Shown here one piece after another: positions 1-5,100 of a stretch of 5,131 bases of DNA. The position numbers were made by a program, and so were the translations under genes. Source of the DNA: Merdicola sp048393175 (lineage in GTDB: Bacteria; Bacillota; Clostridia; TANB77; CAG-508); assembly GCA_048393175.1 (NCBI GenBank), contig DBFJJM010000039.1, forward strand, positions 1 to 5,131, given 5' to 3'. The notes under the pieces are model-generated. The model ran no database searches. It saw nothing but the letters and a program-made list of their open reading frames with translations, and was not told where the DNA came from. Every line of letters starts with the position of its first letter. Position 1 is the first letter of the stretch.

Positions 1-26
1 ACAAATGGTAAAAAATAGGGTATAAT
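1..26 (+). promoter_or_regulatory. Sigma-A-type promoter, -35 box truncated by window edge
   Basis: A perfect TATAAT lies at 21-26. The window opens with ACA at 1-3, and bases 4-20 make a 17-base spacer, so ACA is probably the second half of a TTGACA -35 box whose first three bases lie outside the window (inference). Transcription would start near 33, giving a leader of about 30 bases. A ribosome binding site AAAGGAG at 47-53 follows, 9 bases before the TTG start at 63. The promoter should drive both genes up to 1360. Confidence 0.65.
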
Positions 27-62
27 GGACAAAGAAAAAAATAGAAAAAGGAGATATAATAA

Positions 63-578
63 TTGGAAGAGAATGATTTAGTAGAAGAATATATAAAAGA
101 AGCAAAATTAAGAGTTCAAAGAAGGGCATACCCAAAAGCTTTGGAAATTTTACAAAGAGCTAAAATGCTTCCTGATGTAAATAAGGAACAAATTGAGAAA
201 ATAGAAAAATTGATAAAAAAAATAGAATATATAATTTATAAACAAAGTATGAATCATGAGGAATTAAGAGAGGCAATTGACAGAGGAATAGAGATAGCAA
301 AAATTGAAGAAACAATGGAAATGCCTACTGCTACAATACAAGTTGAGATTGAAATTGCTAAAGTTGAGGGACGAATCCCTCCTGACCAATATGAAAGAGA
401 ACCAAAAGACCAGATAGTAGAGGAGATTAAGCAGTGTATTCGCATAGGGGATTTTGAAGTAGCATATAGAATTGTTAGAGAAGCAGAAAAACAGGAAATA
501 ACATCAGCAGGCAGAAAAGAACTAGAAAAGCTGTATGGTCAAATTTATCAAGAGCAAATAAGGAATGAAGGTAGATAA
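63..578 (+). CDS. Helical TPR-like/HTH-like protein, first of a paralogous pair (A-B-A)
   Basis: A 171-residue soluble, charged, all-helical protein of unknown function. The start is TTG at 63, chosen because AAAGGAG sits 9 bases upstream and the first in-frame Met is only residue 35. Three segments can be seen. Residues 7-58 are a TPR-like helix pair (RRAYPKALEIL, then LIKKIEYI). Residues 66-112 resemble a helix-turn-helix (AIDRGIEIAKIEETMEMPTA, then IEIAKVEGRI), the pattern of Fis- or resolvase-type HTHs. Residues 117-163 are a second TPR-like unit (IRIGDFEVAYRIVREAEKQ, then LEKLYGQI). The second and third segments align by eye with the protein encoded 35 bases downstream, so the two look like tandem duplicates. 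There is no signal peptide, membrane segment or catalytic motif. A scaffold or DNA-binding regulatory role is possible but unproven. Coding status is secure; family assignment is by pattern only. Confidence 0.85.
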   Translation: MEENDLVEEYIKEAKLRVQRRAYPKALEILQRAKMLPDVNKEQIEKIEKLIKKIEYIIYKQSMNHEELREAIDRGIEIAKIEETMEMPTATIQVEIEIAKVEGRIPPDQYEREPKDQIVEEIKQCIRIGDFEVAYRIVREAEKQEITSAGRKELEKLYGQIYQEQIRNEGR

Positions 579-613
579 ATAGAATAGTACAAATAAGACA
601 AGGGGGCAAGAAA

Positions 614-1360
614 ATGAGACAGGAGGGACAAGAAAGAATACAAAGAGAAGAACGAAGAATACAAAAATCATACCAACAATTTGTAACCCAATTAAAAGAA
701 GCAATAGACCAAGAAGATTATGTAGCTGCAAAAGACTTAATAAGACAAATAAGAAATACCATTCCCATAACAGAGCAAAGATTAATAGAATTAGTACCAT
801 TAGAACAACAAATAAAATTGAATTGTTCAAAATTAAAAAAAGTGCAGCCAGTTGTTGTAAAGGAAGAAACGTTAAGACAAGCTCGACAAATGATACAAGA
901 AAAGATAGCTCCTTCTATCATTATAGAGCAAACGCGAATCACGTCAAAACAACTAGAAGCTATGATTGAGGTGGAAATAGCAGAAGGAAACGTGTTAAGA
1001 GAAGAGTTTTTTGAAGGGGAATCATTAAAAGGAATAGAAAGAACAGATGAAATAGATAGGAAATTAGAAAAAATAGAAACCTATATTAATATAGGTGGAG
1101 GAAAAATGATAGAAAAGGCAAAACAGATGTGTGTAAGTCTAAAAGAAAGGTATTCCTTTTTATCTCCAATACAACAAGTACGATTAAGCAAGGCAGTAGA
1201 TAGAATGATTAACAAAGAGCAACTACAAAAAGTAAGAAGATATCAAGAACAAGGCTCTTGTATAGAAACTGTAGTAAGACTACAACCTAATATTAACCTT
1301 AGTACTTTTTACCAAGTTTATATAGAAGAAAGAGTAAAAAAAGACCAAAGTAGTAGATAA
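614..1360 (+). CDS. Helical TPR-like/HTH-like protein, second of the pair (A-B-A-B)
   Basis: A 248-residue helical protein of unknown function, co-transcribed with the gene 35 bases upstream. The start is ATG at 614 with AGGGGG at 601-606, 7 bases away. Residues 1-18 are a charged Arg/Glu/Gln helix. Residues 18-67 are a TPR-like unit (AIDQEDYVAAKDLIRQIR, then IELVPLEQQI) close to the last unit of the upstream protein. Residues 84-136 are an HTH-like unit (IIIEQTRITSKQLEAMIEVE, then IAEGN) matching its middle unit. Residues 147-200 are a third TPR-like unit with a Gly161-163 run and an extended loop. Residues 203-242 are a second HTH-like unit (RRYQEQGSCIETVVRL, then STFYQVYIEERV). The order is A-B-A-B. 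Four Cys occur (71, 173, 216 and one more not clustered), with no zinc-site spacing. No enzyme motif, signal peptide or membrane segment is seen. A role with nucleic acid is an inference from the HTH-like pattern only. Confidence 0.85.
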   Translation: MRQEGQERIQREERRIQKSYQQFVTQLKEAIDQEDYVAAKDLIRQIRNTIPITEQRLIELVPLEQQIKLNCSKLKKVQPVVVKEETLRQARQMIQEKIAPSIIIEQTRITSKQLEAMIEVEIAEGNVLREEFFEGESLKGIERTDEIDRKLEKIETYINIGGGKMIEKAKQMCVSLKERYSFLSPIQQVRLSKAVDRMINKEQLQKVRRYQEQGSCIETVVRLQPNINLSTFYQVYIEERVKKDQSSR

Positions 1361-1376
1361 TGGTACAACTAAATAT

Positions 1377-1487
1377 AAGTAAGTTATGAGAGTAAGTTTA
1401 AAATGTCAGTAAAAGAAGAAAATGAGATTATTAATTCAAAAAGATGTACGCATGTCAAAATGCAAATTTTAACATACTTACTTTTTT
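1377..1487 (+). terminator. Possible terminator/attenuator with two alternative 5' arms
   Basis: ACTTACT at 1476-1482 runs into a T tract (1482-1487). The 3' arm 1466-1482 (ATTTTAA, CAT bulge, ACTTACT) can pair with AGTAAGTTTAAAAT at 1391-1404. The upstream AAGTAAGT-T-ATG at 1377-1388 can instead pair with CATACTTACTT (1473-1483). The stems are AT-rich and the 1391 pairing leaves a loop of about 60 bases, so it would be weak. It lies 17 bases after the stop of the second operon gene, the right place for a terminator, but the energy is unproven. Confidence 0.35.
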
Positions 1488-1630
1488 ATTAAAACTATAT
1501 ACACTTTTTAAATAAGTTTTTATAAATTCTAAAATACCGTTATAACTTTCCTTTACAAGCATTTTCGGTATTTCTGTTTTTGGAAGATACTCACATATAA
1601 TACTATAAGTTCTTATAATTTTACGTTCAA

Positions 1631-1651
1631 AAGTAGTAAAATCGTAGTAAA
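1631..1651 (+). repeat. Direct repeat copy 1 (AAGTAGTAAAAT-C-GTAGTAAA)
   Basis: This 21-base segment matches 2683-2703 at 20 of 21 positions; the only difference is C versus A at base 13. Each copy contains GTAGTAAA twice, so complexity is low. The two copies lie in the same orientation and bracket the structured non-coding stretch and the GNAT gene. Confidence 0.5.
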
Positions 1652-1677
1652 CTTTTACTTCAATAAATACGTACCTT

Positions 1678-1742
1678 TTCGTGGCAAGTGGCGAAGCTAC
1701 GATTGCCCACGAAACTATAAGGTATAGTATTACCCTTATAGT
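1678..1742. repeat. Two adjacent hairpins, first one GC-richer
   Basis: First hairpin, 1678-1713: TTCGTGGCAA pairs with TTGCCCACGAA with one bulged base. Inside it GTGGC pairs with GCTAC around a GAA loop, giving GCGAAGC, a core known for unusually stable small DNA hairpins. Second hairpin, 1714-1742: ACTATAAGG (1714-1722) pairs perfectly with CCTTATAGT (1734-1742). Neither is followed by a T tract on either strand, so they are not ordinary terminators. AGTGGCGAA (1687-1695) recurs inverted at 2090-2098. The function is unknown; subterminal mobile-element palindromes or an RNA fold are options. Confidence 0.55.
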
Positions 1743-1763
1743 GTAGCACGTAGCATGTAGCAA
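1743..1763 (+). repeat. Three tandem heptamers GTAGCAN
   Basis: GTAGCAC, GTAGCAT and GTAGCAA lie head to tail, directly after the second hairpin. Two related heptamers, GTGGCAA and GTGGCGA, lie at 1681-1694 inside the first hairpin. A 7-base period may therefore run through the whole element. No function recognised. Confidence 0.6.
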
Positions 1764-1787
1764 TTTTCATAAAAATTGATATACTAT

Positions 1788-1810
1788 AATTACTAACAAA
1801 AATAGTAATT
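1788..1810. repeat. Small inverted repeat AATTACTA / TAGTAATT
   Basis: AATTACTA (1788-1795) and TAGTAATT (1803-1810) are perfect inverted copies 7 bases apart. TATAAT at 1785-1790 overlaps the left arm, so it could be an operator over a promoter, but no clear -35 box or gene follows. The short arms are AT-rich, so chance is quite possible. Confidence 0.3.
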
Positions 1811-1922
1811 TACCATTATGATAGGAGAGTAAGTTTGAAAAATAAAATAGGGTTTAAAACACAACTAAAAAAGGTCTTGATATAATTAAAAAAAAAAGAC
1901 CGTGAAAGCCTATATAATTAAT

Positions 1923-2132
1923 GATGTATAGACATTTACTATGTGTACCAAGCTAGATTAACGGAATTTGTTAAAAACAAATATAAATTTACATACTCCA
2001 CCTACCTAAAGTAGGATATGTTACACTCGTTTGTGCTTAAAAGGTACACGTCACATATAAATATGCGGGATAAAATTACGTGGTAACTTTTCGCCACTCC
2101 CTCCGCCGTGTTCTTCAGTCTATCTATACATC
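1923..2132. other. Candidate structured RNA or small element bounded by 10-bp inverted repeat
   Basis: GATGTATAGA (1923-1932) and TCTATACATC (2123-2132) are perfect inverted repeats. Nested within, ATGTGTACC (1941-1949) pairs with GGTACACGT (2043-2051) with one G-U. Inside that lie ATTTGTT-AAA-AACAAAT (1966-1982) and ACATA/TATGT (1991-1995, 2017-2021) enclosing CCTAC-CTAAA-GTAGG (2001-2015). On the 3' side GGGA/TCCC (2067-2070, 2098-2101) encloses GTGG/CCAC (2080-2083, 2094-2097). The nesting resembles a multibranched RNA, and the GC-rich patches near 2065-2106 stand out from the AT-rich surroundings. I do not recognise a known riboswitch, T-box or intron core. In AT-rich DNA each pairing alone could arise by chance. 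Strand is undecided. Confidence 0.3.
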
Positions 2133-2187
2133 TAAAAAAATTATACAATATTATGTAATACAAATCAAATTTTTAATTAAATTTTGT

Positions 2188-2226
2188 GCCTTTCATAGAC
2201 GTAGTGTTAACGAAGGCGAAGAAAGG
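2188..2226 (+). promoter_or_regulatory. GNAT leader: hairpin that may mask the ribosome binding site
   Basis: The ribosome binding site GAAAGG (2221-2226) is complementary to CCTTTC (2189-2194). AAGGC (2213-2217) is complementary to the overlapping GCCTT (2188-2192). The two pairings exclude each other: one hides the ribosome binding site and the other frees it. The spacing of 13 bases from AAAGGA to the ATG at 2241 is also longer than usual. This would fit translational control but is only a pattern. Confidence 0.25.
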
Positions 2227-2240
2227 AATGGTTAGTAAAT

Positions 2241-2678
2241 ATGAGAGATTTAATTTTTGATATTTTAAAAGAAAGTGAATTAGAACAAGTTATAAACTTG
2301 TACGATGCAGAGAGACCTGTTAAAACTAATATTGAAAAATCAAAATTAGTTTTTAAAGAAGTAATGAATGATTCTAGTCATATTATGGTTACAGCTAAAA
2401 TAAAAGATGAAATTATTGGATTTGCTAATATACAAATACATAAAGATATTTTTGAAAATTGTAATCCTTATATTACAGTATGGAGTGTTAGAATAAAGAA
2501 AGAATGTAGAAGAAAAAAATGTGGAACAAAATTATTTAAACATATTGAAGAAATAGCAACTAAAAATCATTGTGAATTTATCTGTCTATTAGCAGAGAGA
2601 GAAAATGATGTTGCAAATTGCTTCTATAATAAATTAGGATTTAAAATTGAAAATGGATATGTCAAAGTTTTAAAATAA
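2241..2678 (+). CDS. GNAT family N-acetyltransferase
   Basis: A 145-residue single-domain protein of usual length for a GNAT-fold enzyme, which moves an acetyl group from acetyl-CoA to an amine. The substrate cannot be read from the sequence. N-terminal strand and helices: ILKESELEQVINLYDAERP (residues 8-26). Central strands: IIGFANIQIHKDI (58-70). Motif A, which binds the CoA pyrophosphate: VWSVRIKKECRRKKCGTKLF (80-99). It has Arg90 and Gly95, but the first glycine of the usual Q/R-x-x-G-x-G/A is Lys93. Motif B: CFYNKLGF (127-134). The ATG at 2241 has AAAGGA 13 bases upstream. The gene is visibly more AT-rich than its neighbours: 10 G/C in 60 bases at 2401-2460, against 25 in 60 at 4381-4440 of the amidohydrolase. 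ATT is its common Ile codon, unlike the ATA-rich operon. It stands alone between repeats and IS relics, which suggests acquisition. Confidence 0.85.
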   Translation: MRDLIFDILKESELEQVINLYDAERPVKTNIEKSKLVFKEVMNDSSHIMVTAKIKDEIIGFANIQIHKDIFENCNPYITVWSVRIKKECRRKKCGTKLFKHIEEIATKNHCEFICLLAERENDVANCFYNKLGFKIENGYVKVLK

Positions 2679-2682
2679 TAGT

Positions 2683-2703
2683 AAGTAGTAAAATAGTAGT
2701 AAA
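2683..2703 (+). repeat. Direct repeat copy 2 (AAGTAGTAAAAT-A-GTAGTAAA)
   Basis: This matches 1631-1651 at 20 of 21 positions in the same orientation and begins 4 bases after the GNAT stop codon. The unit is simple in sequence (GTAGTAAA twice), so it may be a shared AT-rich motif rather than a true boundary repeat. Confidence 0.5.
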
Positions 2704-2767
2704 TTAAATATGAAATTTTATAAATACGCCTTTAAAATTAAGAGAGTATAGGAAAAGTTGTGTAAGT

Positions 2768-2811
2768 AAATCCTTCCGTGATAAAATAAAAAATATCAAC
2801 GAGGGATTTTT
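2768..2811 (+). promoter_or_regulatory. Hairpin covering the IS256-type transposase ribosome binding site
   Basis: AAATCCTTC (2768-2776) pairs with GAGGGATTT (2801-2809) over 9 bp with one G-U. TGATA (2779-2783) pairs with TATCA (2794-2798) inside it. The 3' arm contains the ribosome binding site GAGGG (2801-2805) and is followed by a short T run. Insertion sequences are known to use such hairpins to block transposase translation from outside transcripts. It could also act as a weak terminator for the GNAT gene. Confidence 0.5.
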
Positions 2812-2813
2812 CT

Positions 2814-3047
2814 ATGGGTAAAAAAATAGAAAAAGAAAAAAATGAATTAGTAGAGGAATTTTTTAAGAAGAACGATCCAAAGAATATTAAATCTATGAGT
2901 GATATGTATACAGCATGGAAAGATTTTTTTGCTCCTGCTTTTCAACAATTAATAGATGCAGAAATACTTAACTTAATACTTTACTTGGATGCAACGGGAG
3001 ATTATCATGAAAAATACAAATCAGAAACATATAACATTAGAAGATAG
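2814..3047 (+). pseudogene. IS256-family transposase, N-terminal remnant
   Basis: An open frame of 77 codons with GAGGG 8 bases before the ATG. Residues 1-50 (ELVEEFFKKN at 11-20, SMSDMYTAWKDFFAPAFQQ at 27-45, LIDAE at 46-50) have the charged helical N-terminus of IS256-type transposases, where the family normally goes on with AExxxHLGY and a roughly 400-residue DDE protein. Here similarity stops at the AE, near 2963. The last 27 residues are the upstream region and first codons of the IS30-like gene read in another frame. No catalytic residues remain, so it cannot transpose. The family call is from memory of the pattern; a small unrelated helical protein is the alternative. Confidence 0.5.
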
Positions 3048-3331
3048 AAATGATATCGAACAAGTACCTAATTAAAATATGACTTTTAAAGAAATTGGAA
3101 AATTTCTTTAAAAGCATCCTACCACTTTTTCAAAAGAAATTAGGAAACATAGGATAAGAAAAAACAAAACACTTTTAATATCTTTGTGTGAATGTCTGTA
3201 CAAAACGTTTTCATTGCTCTAAGAAAAATGTTTGTGGAAGAAACTGTCTCATTTTTTACAACAAATATATTTGCTGTAATACCTATTATGATGATTTCGA
3301 AGAATAAGTATGTCTACAGCTATTTTACTAA
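3007..3331 (+). pseudogene. IS30-family transposase, decayed N-terminal part
   Basis: ATG at 3007 has GGGAG 6 bases upstream. The frame reads NQKHITLEDRNDIEQ, stop (3073-3075), MTFKEIGKFL, stop (3109-3111), KHPTTFSKEIRKHRIRK. This is the N-terminal helix-turn-helix of IS30-type transposases (family pattern L-x-x-R-x-x-I-x ... I-x-K-x-x-T-x-S-K-E-I). Past the A run at 3160-3164 the likeness moves to the +2 frame (NTFNIF, 3168-3185) and then, from 3185, to the +1 frame. There it shows a Cys-rich stretch (CTKRFHCSKKNVCGRNC) and YYDDFEE before a stop at 3305-3307, like the zinc-binding segment of these proteins. Further stops follow by 3331, and the C-terminal DDE domain is absent. Two stops and about two frameshifts mark it as non-functional. 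Confidence 0.75.
3083..3114. repeat. Perfect 14-bp inverted repeat inside the IS30 relic
   Basis: CTTTTAAAGAAATT (3083-3096) and AATTTCTTTAAAAG (3101-3114) are perfect inverted copies around GGAA. It lies in the codons for the first HTH helix, and the right arm contains the in-frame stop TAA at 3109-3111. No T tract follows, so it is not a typical terminator. Confidence 0.7.
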
Positions 3332-3376
3332 TTTTGAACATCAAAATATAATTTTTAAATAAAATACTAACAATAC

Positions 3377-3406
3377 TTGTAGAATCAGAATGTAAAAACT
3401 TATAAA
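3377..3406 (+). promoter_or_regulatory. Weak candidate promoter for the amidohydrolase gene
   Basis: TTGTAG (3377-3382) and TATAAA (3401-3406) are separated by 18 bases. The -10 matches consensus at 5 of 6 and the -35 at only 3 of 6. No better pair is seen between the IS30 relic and the gene, which must have its own promoter unless it relies on readthrough. Confidence 0.25.
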
Positions 3407-3434
3407 AAGATAATTAAAAACCACATATTGTTTT

Positions 3435-3461
3435 ATAGAAAAAAAGGTTAATTTTTTCTAT
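3435..3461. repeat. Inverted repeat ATAGAAAAAA / TTTTTTCTAT in the amidohydrolase leader
   Basis: Perfect 10-bp arms (3435-3444 and 3452-3461) around AGGTTAA, 24 bases before the ribosome binding site. With only one G-C pair per arm the hairpin would be weak. It may be an operator-like site or a chance product of A and T runs. Confidence 0.35.
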
Positions 3462-3498
3462 TTGATGAATACTAAAAGAAAAGCAAAGGAGGACAAGA

Positions 3499-5100
3499 AT
3501 GAGACAGATATATTTTAATGGTAATATTATAACTATGGTGGGAAAACAGCCTGAATATGTAGAAGCGGTTTTCGTAGAAAAAGGAAAGATTAAAAAAATA
3601 GGAAGTAAAAAAGAACTATTACAAGAACTAGAAAAAGAAGAAAATAAAGAAATAGAAAAAATAGATTTAAAAGGATGTACTATGTTACCAGCCTTTCTGG
3701 ATTCTCATAGCCATATTACAGCATTAGCCCAAACCTTAGGAATAATTGATTTAAGCCATTGTACTAGTTTTTCGCAAATTATTGCTACTTTAAAGCAAGA
3801 AATGAAAAATCGAAAAATACCAAAAGACGATTGGATAATTGGTTTTGGATATGACCATAATTTTTTAGAAGAAAAACGTCATCCTGATAAAGAGGTGTTA
3901 GACCAAGTTACCAATTCTTCTCCTATTTTAATTACACATGTATCAGGACATATGGGAGTAGTCAATTCATTAGGCTTAGAGAAACTAGGAATGACAGAAA
4001 AAACAAAAAAGATAGAAGGTGGAAACTATGGAACAATAGAAGGAACAAATCTTCCCAATGGTTATCTAGAAGAACGAATGTTTATAGAACAAACAAGGAA
4101 CGTTTTAAATATTAGTAAAGAGAAAATAAAAGAGTTTTTAATGAAGGCACAAACAATCTATTTGCAAAATGGAATTACAACCGTACAAGATGGTCTTACT
4201 AAGAAACAAGATTTTGAATATCTAAAAGAACTAGCAAATGAAAATAAGTGGCTGGTCGATGTGGTTAGCTATTTAGACTACTTTTCTAGTAAAGAAGTAA
4301 TAACGGAAAATTTAGAATATAAGAATAAATACTATCATCGCTTAAAAATAGGTGGCTATAAAATGATATTGGATGGCTCTCCTCAAGCAAAAACGGCTTG
4401 GGTTACAGAACCTTATGAAGGAGAAGAAAGTTATTTTGGGTATCCTACTCATACTGATGAAGAAGTGCAAAAAGTAATAACCAATTCTTTAAGAGAAAAC
4501 CTACAATTATTAACACATTGTAATGGTGATGCAGCAGCAGACCAATTATTACATGCCTTTGAAAAAGAAAAAAATACAAAAGAAGCAAGACCTGTTATGA
4601 TACATGCTCAAATGGTAAGAGAAGACCAACTAGAGCAAATGAAACAAATAGGAATGATTCCTTCTTTCTTTGTCGCCCACACGTATTATTGGGCAGAGGT
4701 GCATAAACAAAATTTAGGTAAAAGAGCCTATCGTATTAGCCCTGCTAAAACAGCACAAAAAAAAGGTCTCATTTTTACCTTTCATCAAGATACACCTGTG
4801 CTTGCTCCTAATATGCTAGAAACAATTTGGTGTGCTGTTAATCGAAAAACAAAACAAGGAAGTGAGCTAGGAAAAGAAGAACAAATTGATGTGTATACTG
4901 CCTTAAAAGCAATCACCATTTATTGTGCCTATCAATATTTTGAAGAACAAACAAAAGGAACAATTGAAGAAGGAAAATTAGCTGATTTTGTGGTGTTAGA
5001 TAAGAATCCTCTTACTATAGAAAAAGAAGACATAAAACAGATACAAGTTTTACAAACCAGAAAAGAAGGAAAAGTAGTTTATCAAAAGAAAATTGATTAG
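3499..5100 (+). CDS. Metal-dependent amidohydrolase, YtcJ-like (amidohydrolase family 3)
   Basis: A full-length 533-residue cytoplasmic hydrolase of the amidohydrolase superfamily, YtcJ / N-substituted formamide deformylase-like branch. Such enzymes use one or two divalent metals to cleave C-N bonds; the substrate here is unknown. The start is ATG at 3499 with AAAGGAGG 6 bases upstream. Residues 1-65 form the N-terminal part of the beta-sandwich (IYFNGNIITM). FLDSHSHI (67-74) gives the metal-binding H70-x-H72. NYGTIEGTNLPNGYLEERM (176-194) and NGITTVQDG (224-232) are family signatures. GGYKMILDGSPQAKTAWV (285-302) places Lys288 at the expected metal-bridging lysine region. THCNGDAA (339-346) carries His340, MIHAQM (367-372) carries His369, and FHQDTPV (428-434) carries the catalytic Asp431. 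TIEEGKLADFVVLDKNP (488-504) is the C-terminal return to the beta-sandwich. All expected ligands seem present. The gene stands alone, after 167 bases of non-coding DNA. Confidence 0.92.
   Translation: MRQIYFNGNIITMVGKQPEYVEAVFVEKGKIKKIGSKKELLQELEKEENKEIEKIDLKGCTMLPAFLDSHSHITALAQTLGIIDLSHCTSFSQIIATLKQEMKNRKIPKDDWIIGFGYDHNFLEEKRHPDKEVLDQVTNSSPILITHVSGHMGVVNSLGLEKLGMTEKTKKIEGGNYGTIEGTNLPNGYLEERMFIEQTRNVLNISKEKIKEFLMKAQTIYLQNGITTVQDGLTKKQDFEYLKELANENKWLVDVVSYLDYFSSKEVITENLEYKNKYYHRLKIGGYKMILDGSPQAKTAWVTEPYEGEESYFGYPTHTDEEVQKVITNSLRENLQLLTHCNGDAAADQLLHAFEKEKNTKEARPVMIHAQMVREDQLEQMKQIGMIPSFFVAHTYYWAEVHKQNLGKRAYRISPAKTAQKKGLIFTFHQDTPVLAPNMLETIWCAVNRKTKQGSELGKEEQIDVYTALKAITIYCAYQYFEEQTKGTIEEGKLADFVVLDKNPLTIEKEDIKQIQVLQTRKEGKVVYQKKID

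Larger units (their letters stand above)
1361..2240. other. 880-base stretch without a convincing gene
   Basis: No reading frame here has both a ribosome binding site and protein-like length. The longest, on the minus strand from 1763 to 1455, starts at a TTG inside the tandem heptamers, has no Shine-Dalgarno sequence and runs through a strong hairpin. Contents in order: a possible terminator (1377-1487); AT-rich sequence of no recognised content (1488-1630); one copy of a 21-base direct repeat (1631-1651); two hairpins (1678-1742); three tandem heptamers (1743-1763); a small inverted repeat (1788-1810); a ribosome-binding-site-like AGGAGAG with only a 16-residue frame behind it; a 210-base potentially folded segment (1923-2132); and the GNAT leader (2133-2240). 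It may be old mobile or intergenic DNA, or carry a non-coding RNA. Confidence 0.6.
2748..3331 (+). mobile_element. Relics of two insertion sequences (IS256-type, then IS30-type)
   Basis: About 580 bases hold the left part of an IS256-family element joined to the left part of an IS30-family element, both in the + direction. GGAAAAGTTGTGTAAGTAAA (about 2751-2770) resembles the TTGTGTAAAAGT stretch in IS256-type inverted ends, as remembered rather than searched. The IS256-like protein similarity stops near 2963; the IS30-like gene has its own ribosome binding site at 2996-3000. Neither right end nor any catalytic DDE domain is in the window. Either an IS30 landed in the IS256 copy and both were then deleted, or a deletion fused them. 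Confidence 0.5.

Noticed and set aside
254..942. Minus-strand frames of 63, 102 and 74 codons
   Set aside because: Shadows of the two operon genes; no ribosome binding sites, and leucine/isoleucine-rich because they read the antisense of A-rich coding DNA.
1455..1763. Minus-strand frame of 102 codons
   Set aside because: It starts at a TTG within the tandem heptamers, has no ribosome binding site, and its first third is the translation of two hairpins. The last 70 codons look somewhat protein-like, but I recognise nothing, so I did not call a gene.
1835..1885. Short frame (TTG, MKNKIGFKTQLKKVLI) behind AGGAGAG at 1824-1830
   Set aside because: Only 16 residues. The frame reopens briefly after the stop, but there is no sign of homology. 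It could be a remnant or chance.
2065..2106. GTGGTAAC...CGCC resembling a T-box antiterminator
   Set aside because: The consensus TGGNACCGCG is not met, no specifier stem or AGTA bulge is visible, and the downstream gene is an acetyltransferase rather than an aminoacyl-tRNA or amino-acid gene.
1923..2158. Plus-strand frame with only two stops (reads YYVYQARLTEFVKNKYKF)
   Set aside because: It has no start or ribosome binding site and matches no family I know. The inverted repeats explain the segment equally well.
3435..3461. Hairpin as terminator of the IS relics
   Set aside because: The arms are nearly all A and T with one G-C pair, and no further T tract follows, so termination is unlikely.
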